This document shows positions 23,064 to 32,158 of a DNA stretch of 64,000 bases, piece by piece. Below the pieces are notes generated by a model, which did no database searches, was not told the DNA's origin, and saw only the letters and a program-made list of their open reading frames with translations. A program made the translations under genes and the position numbers. How positions within the stretch are numbered: the first letter of the stretch is position 1; each line of letters starts with the position of its first letter. Origin of the DNA: Candidatus Pantoea floridensis (GTDB lineage Bacteria > Pseudomonadota > Gammaproteobacteria > Enterobacterales > Enterobacteriaceae). The DNA lies in the NCBI RefSeq assembly GCF_900215435.1, contig NZ_OCMY01000001.1, positions 3,038,001 to 3,102,000 of the forward strand. The letters are read 5' to 3'.

Positions 23064-24317
23064 ATGTTAAAGCGTGATATGAACATTGCCGATTATGATG
23101 CCGCGTTGTGGCAGGCGATGGAGCAAGAGAAAGTGCGTCAGGAAGAGCACATTGAACTGATTGCTTCTGAAAACTACACCAGCCCACGCGTAATGCAGGC
23201 ACAAGGTTCACAGCTCACCAACAAATATGCTGAAGGCTACCCGGGCAAGCGCTACTACGGCGGCTGCGAATACGTTGATATCGTTGAGCAGCTGGCAATT
23301 GATCGTGCTAAAGCGCTGTTCGGCGCAGATTACGCTAACGTGCAGCCGCACTCGGGTTCTCAGGCTAACTTCGCGGTATATACCGCGCTGCTGCAGCCGG
23401 GCGACACCATCCTGGGTATGAACCTGGCGCACGGTGGTCACCTGACGCACGGTTCTCCGGTTAACTTGTCTGGCAAGCTGTATAACGTTATCCCTTACGG
23501 CATCGATGAAACCGGCAAAATCAATTACGACGAACTGGCTGAGCTGGCGCAAACCCACAAGCCGAAAATGATCGTAGGCGGATTCTCTGCCTACTCTGGC
23601 ATTTGCGACTGGGCCAAAATGCGTGAAATCGCTGACAGCGTTGGCGCGTACCTGTTCGTTGACATGGCACACGTTGCGGGTCTGATCGCGGCAGATGTCT
23701 ATCCAAACCCTGTTCCACATGCACACATCGTCACTTCGACCACCCACAAAACCCTGGCGGGTCCACGTGGCGGCCTGATCCTGGCGAAAAACGGTGACGA
23801 AGAGCTGTACAAAAAACTGAACTCCGCGGTGTTCCCGGGCGGTCAGGGTGGTCCTTTGATGCACGTGATTGCTGGTAAAGCGGTGGCGTTCAAAGAAGCG
23901 ATGGAGCCAGAGTTCAAAACTTATCAGCAGCAGGTTGCTAAGAATGCCAAAGCGATGGTGGAAGTACTGCTTGAGCGCGGCTACAACATCGTTTCGGGTG
24001 GCACGCACAACCACTTGTTCCTGATCGATTTGGTAAGCAAAAATCTGACCGGTAAAGAAGCGGATGCTGCTCTGGGCCGCGCCAACATTACCGTAAACAA
24101 AAATAGCGTACCAAACGATCCGAAAAGCCCATTCGTGACGTCTGGCGTCCGTATTGGTACTCCAGCCGTTACCCGTCGCGGCTTCAAAGAAGCTGAAGTC
24201 CGTGAATTAGCGGGCTGGATCGCCGACGTGTTGGACAACATTAACGACGAAGCAACTATCGAACGCACTAAGCAGAAAGTGTTGGATATCTGCACCCGTC
24301 TGCCGGTATACGCGTAA
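23064..24317 (+). CDS. glyA: Serine hydroxymethyltransferase
   Basis: PLP enzyme that interconverts serine and glycine, charging tetrahydrofolate with one-carbon units used by the purine pathway (purL and guaBA are in this window). It has 417 residues, as in E. coli. The PLP Schiff-base Lys229 is in [12 protein letters not shown]. The start [13 protein letters not shown] matches the family, and SD AGGAG lies 7 nt upstream. A terminator follows the stop. Confidence 0.98.
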   Translation: MLKRDMNIADYDAALWQAMEQEKVRQEEHIELIASENYTSPRVMQAQGSQLTNKYAEGYPGKRYYGGCEYVDIVEQLAIDRAKALFGADYANVQPHSGSQANFAVYTALLQPGDTILGMNLAHGGHLTHGSPVNLSGKLYNVIPYGIDETGKINYDELAELAQTHKPKMIVGGFSAYSGICDWAKMREIADSVGAYLFVDMAHVAGLIAADVYPNPVPHAHIVTSTTHKTLAGPRGGLILAKNGDEELYKKLNSAVFPGGQGGPLMHVIAGKAVAFKEAMEPEFKTYQQQVAKNAKAMVEVLLERGYNIVSGGTHNHLFLIDLVSKNLTGKEADAALGRANITVNKNSVPNDPKSPFVTSGVRIGTPAVTRRGFKEAEVRELAGWIADVLDNINDEATIERTKQKVLDICTRLPVYA

Positions 24318-24341
24318 GTTTTACGCTTGCCGATGCGGTAT

Positions 24342-24371
24342 AAAAAGGATGGCGTAAGCCATCCTTTTTTT
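24342..24371 (+). terminator. glyA terminator
   Basis: 12-bp stem AAAAAGGATGGC / GCCATCCTTTTT around a GTAA tetraloop, continuing in T residues. Confidence 0.88.
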
Positions 24372-24446
24372 ATTGCCGTGGCCGCGGGGCTCTGACAAAG
24401 TAGCGGCCACTCATGCTGCTGAGCAGCATTTTTTGCTGGAGGGAAT

Positions 24447-25586
24447 ATGGCAATCGGCTCGGCCAAATGGCTTGGATTAGGCTACTTTACTTACTTCTTT
24501 TGCTACGGTATTTACCTGCCTTTCTGGAGCGTCTGGCTAAAAGGTACCGGTCTGGATGCCGAAAAAATTGGCCTGCTCATTGGTTGCGGCATGGTGGCTC
24601 GTTTTGTGGGGAGTTTGCTGATTGCTTCCCAGGTGAAAAATCCTTCGCAGCTCATCACCGCGCTACGCCTGCTGGCGTTAATGACATGTCTGTTTGCGAT
24701 CGGCTATTGGATTGGACAGCAGTGGATGTGGCTGCTGTTAGTCATGGTGGGCTTTAACCTGTTTTTCTCGCCTTTGGTGCCCCTCAGCGACGCATTAGCC
24801 GCAACCTGGACCCAGCAAATCGGCCTGGCTTACGGCCCGGTTCGCCTTTGGGGATCGCTGGCATTTGTCATCAGTTCCGCCTTGACCGGCATGTTAGTCA
24901 GCGCCTTTTCATCAAAGGCGATTCTCGTGCTGCTGTCATTGGGGGCGATGAGCATGTTAGGCGGCATGATGTTAACGCCAGCGACGAAGCCACAAGGCAA
25001 TGAACGTCAGGCAACGACCGACGGAGGCTGGCAAGCATGGCGTGAGCTGCTGCGTGAAAATGCCGTATGGCGTTTCATGCTGTGCGTAACGTTATTGCAG
25101 GGCGCGCATGCAGCCTATTACAGTTTTAGCGCTATCTGGTGGCAAGAGAGTGGCTATTCAGCGTCGATTGTCGGTTATTTGTGGTCGCTGGGCGTGGTGG
25201 CCGAAATCGTTGTTTTTGCCCTCAGCAGCAAGCTGTTCCGCCGCTGGACCGCGCGCGATCTATTACTGCTGTCTGGCGTATGCGCCATTGTGCGCTGGAC
25301 GTTGCTCGGTTCCAGCACGGCGTTGCCGCTGCTGATCGTGGCGCAGATTCTGCACTGTGGCAGCTTTACCGTTTGCCACCTGGCTGCGATGCGCTTTATT
25401 GCCGCACGCAAAGGCGCAGAAGTGATTCGTTTGCAGTCGCTTTACTCCGCGCTGGCGATGGGCGGCGGTATTGCGGTAATGACGATGATTTGCGGCGTAC
25501 TTTTCACCCATCTGCAAGGACACCTGTTTTGGGTAATGGCCCTCGTGGCGCTTCCGGCACTGTTCCTGCGCCCGCGCGTGGCTTAA
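24447..25586 (+). CDS. hcaT: MFS transporter HcaT-like
   Basis: Major facilitator protein of 379 residues with about 12 hydrophobic segments, very similar to E. coli HcaT (GYFTYFFCYGIYLPFWSVWLKG at the start, YLWSLGVVAEIVVFALSSKLF in the middle). HcaT is a putative 3-phenylpropionate/H+ symporter. The hca catabolic genes that flank it in E. coli are absent here, so its substrate is open. GGAGGG lies 7 nt upstream of the ATG. Its stop overlaps that of csiE by 4 nt. Confidence 0.9.
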   Translation: MAIGSAKWLGLGYFTYFFCYGIYLPFWSVWLKGTGLDAEKIGLLIGCGMVARFVGSLLIASQVKNPSQLITALRLLALMTCLFAIGYWIGQQWMWLLLVMVGFNLFFSPLVPLSDALAATWTQQIGLAYGPVRLWGSLAFVISSALTGMLVSAFSSKAILVLLSLGAMSMLGGMMLTPATKPQGNERQATTDGGWQAWRELLRENAVWRFMLCVTLLQGAHAAYYSFSAIWWQESGYSASIVGYLWSLGVVAEIVVFALSSKLFRRWTARDLLLLSGVCAIVRWTLLGSSTALPLLIVAQILHCGSFTVCHLAAMRFIAARKGAEVIRLQSLYSALAMGGGIAVMTMICGVLFTHLQGHLFWVMALVALPALFLRPRVA

Positions 25587-26851
25587 GTCTCCAGCAGCTG
25601 GCGAATGCGCTGCTGCTGATGGCTACTCAGCGGCAGCTCGGCATGAATCAGCGGCGGTGAAAAAAGCGGTAACGAGATAGCATAGGGCGTGATGACCAGC
25701 GCAATATCACGTGATGCCCCTTCACGCTGAAAGTGCATCACGTCTTGATAAGTGATGTTGATCGGCAACAGCGTCATCTCACGTAGCTGCTGCTCCAGCA
25801 GCTCTTCCAGCGCCGAATCTGCGCCGGTCAGCAGCAGGACCTGTTTTTCCTGCAGCGCACTTTCCTGCATCAGCCAGGCACCAAATAACACCGCCACCAG
25901 GCTCACTTCCTCAGCGCTAAAACGCGTGCCAAAATCACTGCTGAAATGCTGCAGTGCGCGCTCCGTAGTGCGCAGCAGGCGTGGGTAAAGCCGTGCCACA
26001 TCCAACGCCACGCTGTTATCGATACCGATAGCGAAATGGCTGCGGTCCAGCGCCTGCGCCAGATGGGTAAAGAGTTGCAGGGTGAGCTCAGGCTGATTCC
26101 TAAACTGCGTCTGCGCCAATTGTTCAAAGCGTGCAATGAGCGCGTGTACCGCACCCATCAGTTTCACCGCCTGAGGATCGCGGAGCTGCGCACCATCAGG
26201 CGCGTGAATCAGGCTAAACAGCAGCGTCCAGAAATCGGCTTCGCTCACATCAGGCGCTATATGGCAGCGTTTCTGCCAATGGTGGATAACATCATCAGCG
26301 GCGCTTCGTTCTATCTTCTCTGCCAGCCACGCGCGCTGCGCCTCGCTAAAGATGGCGTTTTGGCGCTGGCACAGGGAATACTTCATAAAGATCTGCAAAA
26401 ACAGACGATCGCGTGGGCTAAACTCACGCGCGAGTCGCAGGCTACAGTGCTGAATTAACGCCTGCAGATTGGTTTCATCCCAGAGCGCTTTCTCAATTTT
26501 CAATACTTTCAGGCGCTGGCGCAGAACCGGGGCAAAATGCTCGCAGACGAAATCCTGCGACAAACGCAGCGCGCGTCGCAGCCAGTGGATCAGGCAGAGT
26601 CGCCTGTCCAGTTCCGTCCCGTGAATGCGGAAGCTGCCATCTACCATCTGGTGTAGCTCCAGTTGATGGTAACGCTGTATCTCCTCTCCCACATCCGCGA
26701 TATCCTGTCTGGCGACAACAGGCGCCACGCCATTTAACTGGCAGAGCTTTTCAAGCGTCAACGCGGGAGCGGGCAGAAATAGCAGCAGTAGCAGATGACA
26801 ACGACGCTGGGAACGGCTGAAGAGTGGTGCAGAAGAAGGTGCAGAACTCAT
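25583..26851 (-). CDS. csiE: Stationary-phase inducible protein CsiE
   Basis: The 422-residue protein aligns end to end with E. coli CsiE. It has PRD-like helical repeats (HLAQALDRSHFAIGIDN, FGAWLMQESALQEKQ) and an N-terminal helix-turn-helix-like part. In E. coli it is induced in stationary phase by sigma-S and cAMP-CRP; its function is not established. I use the ATG at 26851 rather than the TTG one codon earlier. It converges on hcaT with a 4-nt overlap. Confidence 0.9.
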   Translation of the reverse strand: MSSAPSSAPLFSRSQRRCHLLLLLFLPAPALTLEKLCQLNGVAPVVARQDIADVGEEIQRYHQLELHQMVDGSFRIHGTELDRRLCLIHWLRRALRLSQDFVCEHFAPVLRQRLKVLKIEKALWDETNLQALIQHCSLRLAREFSPRDRLFLQIFMKYSLCQRQNAIFSEAQRAWLAEKIERSAADDVIHHWQKRCHIAPDVSEADFWTLLFSLIHAPDGAQLRDPQAVKLMGAVHALIARFEQLAQTQFRNQPELTLQLFTHLAQALDRSHFAIGIDNSVALDVARLYPRLLRTTERALQHFSSDFGTRFSAEEVSLVAVLFGAWLMQESALQEKQVLLLTGADSALEELLEQQLREMTLLPINITYQDVMHFQREGASRDIALVITPYAISLPLFSPPLIHAELPLSSHQQQRIRQLLET

Positions 26852-26984
26852 CAAGGGTTAATCCGCAGGTCATTTTTGAGCTAAGAATAGCTAACTCCAC
26901 GTGGTAGCCCTGTACTTTGTCGTGACTTTTGTTCAGAGCTTTAGGGCGGGTCACAATTTTTCTGGACCACTCTCCACTTCACTT

Positions 26985-27005
26985 TAAAATTGTTACGTTA
27001 TAACA
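26985..27005 (+). promoter_or_regulatory. Zur-like operator and -10 box of the zevA/zevB pair
   Basis: TGTTACGTTATAACA (26991-27005) matches 12 of 15 positions of the Zur core TGTTATAATATAACA. TAAAAT at 26985-26990 is a possible -10, with TGGACC 16 bp upstream. The operator ends one base before the ATG at 27007, so it covers the predicted start. There is no Shine-Dalgarno in the remaining space. Zinc-dependent repression is inferred. Confidence 0.6.
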
Positions 27006-27006
27006 C

Positions 27007-27633
27007 ATGAAAATTGCTCTCATTACGTTTACGCTGTTATTCAGCACGCTAGCCTGGTCTCATCCGCATAGCTTTATTGATATGAAAACCCAGTTCATCA
27101 GTGAAAACGATCGTTTAAGTGGTATGAAAATGGTCTGGACCATGGATGAAATCACCTCGGCTGACCTGCTCTACGACGCAGGAAAAGCGAAGCCCGGCGA
27201 CGTGGTGTGGAAAAAGCTGGCGGCGCAGGTGATGGCTAATGTGCTGGGTCAGCACTATTTCACCGAAGTGTGGCAAGACAAAAATCGGGTTAAATTCCTC
27301 AACTTGCCGAAGGAGTACAACTTGTCGCGCGCGGGTAACAAAGCGGTGCTGGAGTTTATTGTGCCGCTGGGGGAGCCGCAGTCATTAAGCGCGAAGCAGT
27401 ATCGCATTCAGACGTTTGATCCAAGCTATTTCGTGGATATGTATTACGACAATCCGCAGGCATTAACCATGGACGACACCGTTAAATCACACTGCCAAAT
27501 CGATTTGCATACGCCTAAACCCGATGACTCGCTCAAGCAGTATGCGCTGTCGCTGGATAAGGCCGATGCGCCGCCGGAAGATATGGATCTCGGCCAGCAA
27601 TTTGCCCAAACGGTAACCCTGACATGTCATTGA
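27007..27633 (+). CDS. DUF1007 periplasmic protein, ZevA-like
   Basis: The 208-residue protein has a short signal peptide (MKIALITFTLLFSTLAWS) followed at once by HPHSF, the usual start of mature DUF1007 proteins. The Haemophilus relative ZevA works with ZevB in zinc uptake. Here too a NicO-family permease gene overlaps the 3' end by 10 nt. A Zur-like box lies at the start codon. The role is probably periplasmic metal capture or delivery; zinc is favoured by the operator, but nickel or cobalt cannot be excluded. Confidence 0.8.
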   Translation: MKIALITFTLLFSTLAWSHPHSFIDMKTQFISENDRLSGMKMVWTMDEITSADLLYDAGKAKPGDVVWKKLAAQVMANVLGQHYFTEVWQDKNRVKFLNLPKEYNLSRAGNKAVLEFIVPLGEPQSLSAKQYRIQTFDPSYFVDMYYDNPQALTMDDTVKSHCQIDLHTPKPDDSLKQYALSLDKADAPPEDMDLGQQFAQTVTLTCH

Positions 27634-28601
27634 TTTCTTCTCCTTCACGTCGTCTATGGCCGCTGTGGCTAATGGCGGTGCTGCTGCTGCTGGCTGGCGT
27701 GCTGCTTTGGCAGCATTGGACGCAAATTTTGCTGCAAAGCGTGCTGTGGCAAAAAGTTCTCAATCGCGAGATGACGCAACTCTTGCAACAGGTGGCTGAA
27801 AAACCGCAGCAGGCGGGGGGAACGCTGATGCTGTTTAGCCTGGCGTACGGCGTGCTTCACGCGCTTGGCCCGGGGCATGGCAAAGTGGTGATCAGTACGT
27901 TTCTCGCAACGCATCCCGCGAAGCTCAAAACCAGCCTGAAGCTGACGCTATTGGCGGCATTGTTACAGGGCGGCGTGGCGATCGGTTTAGTCACGATGAT
28001 GCTGGTGGTGCTGCAGACCTCATCACGTCAGCTGCATCTCGGCAGCTACTGGCTGGAGAAGGGCAGTTATCTGCTGGTGATTGCGCTTGGCGTGTGGGTA
28101 GGCTGGCGTGCACTACGTTTGCTGAGCCAATATTTACGTCCTGCGCAGAGAATGCAGATTCGAGCGATTCATCTGCAGCATCAGCATGATGAACACTGCG
28201 GTTGCGGCCACGCGCATCTGCCAACGGCGGCGCAGATGGACAAGGCAGTGAGCGCTAAAACGCAGGCGCTGGTGGTGCTCTCCATGGGGCTGCGGCCCTG
28301 TTCCGGTGCCATTATGATGCTGCTGTTTTCTAAAGTAATTGGTGTTTATGTCTGGGGTGTGGCATCAGCCGTGGCGATGGCGGCGGGCACGGCATTAACC
28401 GTTTCGGCACTGGGTTTATTGGTGCAGTGTTCACGTACACTGGCGCTACGTTTAGGAAATTCACGTGGCACCGGCCAGTCAGCAAAGCTGCTGATGCCGC
28501 TGCTCGCTTTATTGGGAAGCGTGCTATTAATCGCTGCAGGCGTTGCTTTGTGGCAAAGTGCTTCGCCGGGTATTGGCGGCGGAATTCGTCCTTTCATTTA
28601 A
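27624..28601 (+). CDS. NicO-family metal transporter, ZevB-like
   Basis: Inner-membrane permease of 325 residues with about six or seven transmembrane segments. The NicO/RcnA signature is HALGPGHGKVVIS (about 79-91), and a second motif is SMGLRPCSGAIMML. A His/Cys-rich cytoplasmic loop lies near 184-200 (HLQHQHDEHCGCGHAH) and probably binds metal. It overlaps the DUF1007 gene by 10 nt, implying coupled translation. Family members move Ni, Co or Zn; the Zur-like box upstream points to zinc uptake. Confidence 0.82.
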   Translation: MSLISSPSRRLWPLWLMAVLLLLAGVLLWQHWTQILLQSVLWQKVLNREMTQLLQQVAEKPQQAGGTLMLFSLAYGVLHALGPGHGKVVISTFLATHPAKLKTSLKLTLLAALLQGGVAIGLVTMMLVVLQTSSRQLHLGSYWLEKGSYLLVIALGVWVGWRALRLLSQYLRPAQRMQIRAIHLQHQHDEHCGCGHAHLPTAAQMDKAVSAKTQALVVLSMGLRPCSGAIMMLLFSKVIGVYVWGVASAVAMAAGTALTVSALGLLVQCSRTLALRLGNSRGTGQSAKLLMPLLALLGSVLLIAAGVALWQSASPGIGGGIRPFI

Positions 28602-28612
28602 GTAAAAAAATA

Positions 28613-28652
28613 ATAAGCGCGGCGGGAACATCCTTCCGCTGCGTTTATTTTT
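28613..28652 (+). terminator. Terminator after the zevAB-like pair
   Basis: Imperfect stem AAGCGCGGCGG / CCGCTGCGTTT with a 9-nt loop, followed by ATTTTTGTT. An A run precedes it. Confidence 0.6.
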
Positions 28653-28798
28653 GTTCTCTACTTCATATAATTAAATATCTCATTCGTCGTTATCTGGTGA
28701 AAATAGCGTTCTCTTACTAAGCTCAATTACACCAGTGAGACTTCTGGTCCATTTAGCAATAATAAAAAATTATCGTGATATTTTGCGAGGAGAGAACG

Positions 28799-29812
28799 AT
28801 GCCTGAATCTCGGATTAATAATGGCAGCGTGGAAACTGTGCATGAAGCCCATGTCGGTTTACCGTTGAAACGTATTTCCTGGAGCGCAGTATTTGCCGGC
28901 GTTATCGCTGCGCTAATCATCCATATATTATTAGGTATTTTAGGTACAGCCATTGGCGCGACATCCATCGATCCGCAACAGGAACAAAATCCGCTGCAAC
29001 ATCTGGGCACGGGGGCGTTAATTTGGACCGGCGTAAGTATGCTGTTGGCGATTGGTGTAGGTAGCTATGTCGCTGGACGGCTGGCGCAACGGGAGGGCGC
29101 ACTACATGGGTTATTGATGTTTGGTGTGAGTACCATTTTAACCCTGTGGCTGGCGATAACCTTAGCAACCGGTATTATTGGCGGTGCTTTTAATATTTTA
29201 GGTGCGGGTGTTAATGCCGTAGGCAGTGGAATTTCAGCCGTTGCGCCATCGGTAACCAATATGGCAAAACAACAGCTTCAGGAAAATAACATTAATCTGG
29301 ATGATTTAAAGAATGAACTGCAAACGACCCTTCGTCAGACGGGTAAGCCGGAATTGCAACCTGAGAATTTACAAAAAGAGGTAAATAGCGAAGCAAATAA
29401 TGCGCAGGATCAGGCGAAACAAAGCGCGCAAAATCCACAAAATGCGGATACCGATCTGGCAAATTGGCTGAAAGGGGTAATGAGTCGTCATTCCGATACC
29501 TTACAAGCGGCCGATCGCGACGCACTGAAAAATATTATTAAAGCTCGTACCGGTAAAAGCGATCAGGAAGTTGATCAAATTGTTACGCAGACCGAGCAAA
29601 GTTACCAAAAAGCCGTACAGCAGTATCAGCAGTTGAAACAGCAAGCGGAGCAGAAAGCACGTGAAGTTGCTGAGAAAGCGGCTGCGGCAACGGCAAAAGC
29701 AAGCTGGTTTACCTTCTTTATGCTGATCATCGAAGCGGTTCTGGCGGGCGTTTTGGGGCGGATTGGTCGTAAGACACAGCCGCATCAGGTATTAAGTCAC
29801 GAACGTCGGTAA
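28799..29812 (+). CDS. Unrecognised membrane protein with coiled-coil middle
   Basis: I do not recognise a named family with certainty. The ATG at 28799 has GAGGAGAG upstream, so the 8 codons before it are left out; length is 337 residues. Layout: three hydrophobic segments near 28-55, 73-93 and 103-160 (the last one Gly-rich), a long polar region rich in Gln, Asn and Ala with coiled-coil character (about 165-300), then one C-terminal transmembrane helix and a basic tail (RIGRKTQPHQ). It resembles the loose YrzE-like or TIGR04086 membrane families only in its N-terminal part. It stands alone between two terminators. Confidence 0.8.
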   Translation: MPESRINNGSVETVHEAHVGLPLKRISWSAVFAGVIAALIIHILLGILGTAIGATSIDPQQEQNPLQHLGTGALIWTGVSMLLAIGVGSYVAGRLAQREGALHGLLMFGVSTILTLWLAITLATGIIGGAFNILGAGVNAVGSGISAVAPSVTNMAKQQLQENNINLDDLKNELQTTLRQTGKPELQPENLQKEVNSEANNAQDQAKQSAQNPQNADTDLANWLKGVMSRHSDTLQAADRDALKNIIKARTGKSDQEVDQIVTQTEQSYQKAVQQYQQLKQQAEQKAREVAEKAAAATAKASWFTFFMLIIEAVLAGVLGRIGRKTQPHQVLSHERR

Positions 29813-29817
29813 TAAAA

Positions 29818-29840
29818 AAGGCGGCTGATTCAGCCGCCTT
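29818..29840. terminator. Bidirectional terminator between the membrane protein gene and suhB
   Basis: Perfect palindrome built on GGCGGCTGATTCAGCCGCC, flanked by an A run on the left and TTCTCTT on the right. Confidence 0.75.
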
Positions 29841-29847
29841 CTCTTAC

Positions 29848-30651
29848 TTAGCGCTTCAGCGCTTCACTTAATTCTTCACGCATGTTGGCCAGCATCGCTT
29901 TAACCACGCGTGGGTTACCGGCGACAATGTTACCTGACATCAGGTAACCGTGGTTGCCGGTAAAGTCAGTCACCAGGCCGCCCGCTTCGCGTACCAGCAG
30001 TTCGCCCGCCGCAAAATCCCACGGCTTCAGGCCAATTTCAAAGAAACCATCCACGCGTCCAGCCGCCGTGTAAGCCAGATCCAACGCAGCCGAACCGGTG
30101 CGACGAAAATCTGCACACTGGGTGAACAGTTTGCCTACGATATTAATGTAAGGAGTGGCATGCTGCTTCAGCTTGAACGGGAAGCCGGTAGCCAAAATGG
30201 TGCCGTCCAGATCGCGAGCGGTGCTGCCGCGCAGACGATAACCGTTCAGCTGTGCGCCCTGACCGCGTACAGCGGTGAACAGTTCGTTGCGCATGGGATC
30301 GTAAACCACAGCCACTTCGGTGCGGCCTTTGATGCGCACAGCGATAGATACTGAGAAGTGGGGTAAACGTTTAATGAAGTTGGTGGTGCCATCCAGCGGA
30401 TCGATTACCCATTGAATGTCTTGATCTTCGCCCGCCAGTTCACCGCTTTCTTCGGTGATGATGGTGTGTTTCGGGTACGATTTACGAATTACTTCGATAA
30501 TCAGACGTTCTGCGTCGCGGTCAACATTGGTAACGAAGTCGTTGCTGCCTTTTTGGCTGGCTTCGACAGCGTCCGGGGTTTCGTAATTCTTGGCAATTAA
30601 ATTTCCGGCCTTGCGCGCTGCGCGCACGGCGATGTTGAGCATCGGATGCAT
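29848..30651 (-). CDS. suhB: Inositol-1-monophosphatase SuhB (Nus factor)
   Basis: Mg-dependent inositol monophosphatase that also acts in rRNA transcription antitermination. From the ATG at 30651 (GAGAGA upstream) it is 267 residues, as in E. coli, starting MHPMLNIAVRAARKAGNLIA. A start 22 codons further up would add unconserved residues. Metal-binding motifs are EESGE, DPLDGTTNF and the late WDFAAGELLVREAGG. It diverges from trmJ. Confidence 0.97.
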   Translation of the reverse strand: MHPMLNIAVRAARKAGNLIAKNYETPDAVEASQKGSNDFVTNVDRDAERLIIEVIRKSYPKHTIITEESGELAGEDQDIQWVIDPLDGTTNFIKRLPHFSVSIAVRIKGRTEVAVVYDPMRNELFTAVRGQGAQLNGYRLRGSTARDLDGTILATGFPFKLKQHATPYINIVGKLFTQCADFRRTGSAALDLAYTAAGRVDGFFEIGLKPWDFAAGELLVREAGGLVTDFTGNHGYLMSGNIVAGNPRVVKAMLANMREELSEALKR

Positions 30652-30772
30652 CGGTATCTCTCGCTGGATGTTAAAGAACGGGGAAAACGGCGCGGAGTAT
30701 ATCAGTGTGTTCAGCAAATGTCCTCCTTTTATGTTAGGATGCGCGCCATCATTTCCCTGATCGCCTCTAATT

Positions 30773-31516
30773 ATGCTGCAAAATATCCGAATCGTACTGG
30801 TAGAAACGTCTCACACCGGCAACATGGGCTCTGTCGCACGCGCCATGAAAACCATGGGTTTAACCAACCTTTATCTGGTCAACCCGTTGGTAAAACCTGA
30901 TTCTCAGGCCATTTCCCTCGCCGCCGGCGCCAGCGATGTCATTGGCAATGCGCGCATTGTCGATACCATGGATGAAGCCATTGCCGGTTGTAGTTTAGTC
31001 GTCGGCACCAGCGCCCGTTCGCGTTCCCTGCCGTGGCCCATGCTTGACTCGCGTGAGTGCGGCATTAAAAGCGTGGAAGAGGGCCAGCAGGCACCGGTTG
31101 CGCTGGTATTTGGCCGTGAGCGTGTGGGGTTGACCAACGAAGAGTTGCAGAAGTGTCATTACCATGTGGCGATTCAGGCCAATCCGGAATACAGCTCGCT
31201 AAATCTGGCGATGGCAGTACAGATCATCGCTTACGAAGTGCGGATGGCGTGGCTGGACGCGCAAGATAAAGCGGCGCCGGTTGCCGAGCCTGAAGAATCC
31301 CCGTATCCATTGGTCGACGATCTGGAGCGCTTCTATCAGCACATTGAGAAGATGATGTTGAACAGCGGTTTTATTCGTGAAGGCACGCCAAGCCAGGTGA
31401 TGAGCAAGCTGCGTCGTTTATACACGCGCGCACGTCCGGAACGCGATGAGCTGAATATCCTGCGCGGCATGATGGCCTCATTCGAAAAGCGCAAAGGTAA
31501 TGGGGATAATAGTTGA
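30773..31516 (+). CDS. trmJ: tRNA (cytidine/uridine-2'-O-)-methyltransferase TrmJ
   Basis: SPOUT-class enzyme that 2'-O-methylates position 32 of several tRNAs. It has 247 residues. The trefoil-knot SAM domain has [16 protein letters not shown] (about 11-26), [13 protein letters not shown] and the late [10 protein letters not shown]; the C-terminal helical domain follows. It lies immediately upstream of iscR, and its last codons overlap the first of three IscR-type sites. Confidence 0.97.
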   Translation: MLQNIRIVLVETSHTGNMGSVARAMKTMGLTNLYLVNPLVKPDSQAISLAAGASDVIGNARIVDTMDEAIAGCSLVVGTSARSRSLPWPMLDSRECGIKSVEEGQQAPVALVFGRERVGLTNEELQKCHYHVAIQANPEYSSLNLAMAVQIIAYEVRMAWLDAQDKAAPVAEPEESPYPLVDDLERFYQHIEKMMLNSGFIREGTPSQVMSKLRRLYTRARPERDELNILRGMMASFEKRKGNGDNS

Positions 31517-31583
31517 GTGAAACAGTTGGTTAAATAGTTGAGTAAATTACTTGGTTAAATAGTTGACCGTTTTACTCGGGAAT
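31509..31583 (+). promoter_or_regulatory. Three abutting 25-bp IscR type-1 sites at the iscR promoter
   Basis: The 25-bp sites occupy 31509-31533, 31534-31558 and 31559-31583, with no gap. Each starts ATAGTTGA and carries the type-1 features YYGACT-RWWWY-AGTCRR with few mismatches; sites 1 and 2 are identical at 21 of 25 bases. Site 3 covers the -35. E. coli has two such sites at this promoter. Site 1 overlaps the trmJ stop codon. Confidence 0.75.
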
Positions 31584-31591
31584 GTCAGACT
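31563..31591 (+). promoter_or_regulatory. iscR promoter
   Basis: -35 TTGACC (31563-31568) and -10 CAGACT (31586-31591) with a 17-bp spacer. It closely resembles the E. coli iscR promoter, including TACTCGGGAATGTCAGACT. The -35 lies inside IscR site 3. Confidence 0.75.
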
Positions 31592-31651
31592 GGCGTCAAT
31601 TCATCAGATAACCCGCCGATAACCGGACGGACGCTTACGAGGTTGTATGCT

Positions 31652-32149
31652 ATGAGACTGACATCCAAAGGACGTTATGCCGTAACCGCTATGCTGGACG
31701 TTGCACTGCACTCACACGAAGGCCCTGTGCCGCTAGCTGACATTTCTGAGCGTCAGGGCATTTCGCTATCCTATCTGGAGCAGTTATTCTCACGCTTACG
31801 TAAGCATGGCTTAGTGGCCAGCGTTCGTGGTCCGGGCGGCGGTTATCTGTTAGGTAAAGACTCTGGCGCCATTGCCGTGGGTGCGGTAATCACCGCCGTT
31901 GATGAATCTGTCGACGCCACCAAATGCCAGGGTAAAGAAGGCTGCCAGGGCGGCGAGCGTTGCCTGACGCACGTTCTGTGGCGCGATCTGAGTGAGCGCA
32001 TCAGCGACTTCCTTAACAACATCACGCTGGCGGAACTGGTGAATAATCAGGAAATCCTCGATGTTGCCGATCGCCAGAACGCGATCGATAATCGCCGCTT
32101 CCAGCAGCATCGTGTGCAAGAAACCATCAACGTTAATCTCCGCGCGTAA
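31652..32149 (+). CDS. iscR: Fe-S cluster regulator IscR
   Basis: Rrf2-family regulator. Holo-IscR with [2Fe-2S] represses its own promoter; apo-IscR acts at type-2 sites such as the suf promoter (known from E. coli). It has 165 residues from the ATG at 31652; the ATG 9 bp upstream is too close to the GAGG sequence. The winged helix is at about 1-80, and the cluster ligands are intact: C-x5-C-x5-C-x2-H ([17 protein letters not shown], about 91-107). So cluster sensing should work although iscU, iscA and hscBA are missing downstream. Confidence 0.97.
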   Translation: MRLTSKGRYAVTAMLDVALHSHEGPVPLADISERQGISLSYLEQLFSRLRKHGLVASVRGPGGGYLLGKDSGAIAVGAVITAVDESVDATKCQGKEGCQGGERCLTHVLWRDLSERISDFLNNITLAELVNNQEILDVADRQNAIDNRRFQQHRVQETINVNLRA

Positions 32150-32158
32150 TTGATCTCA

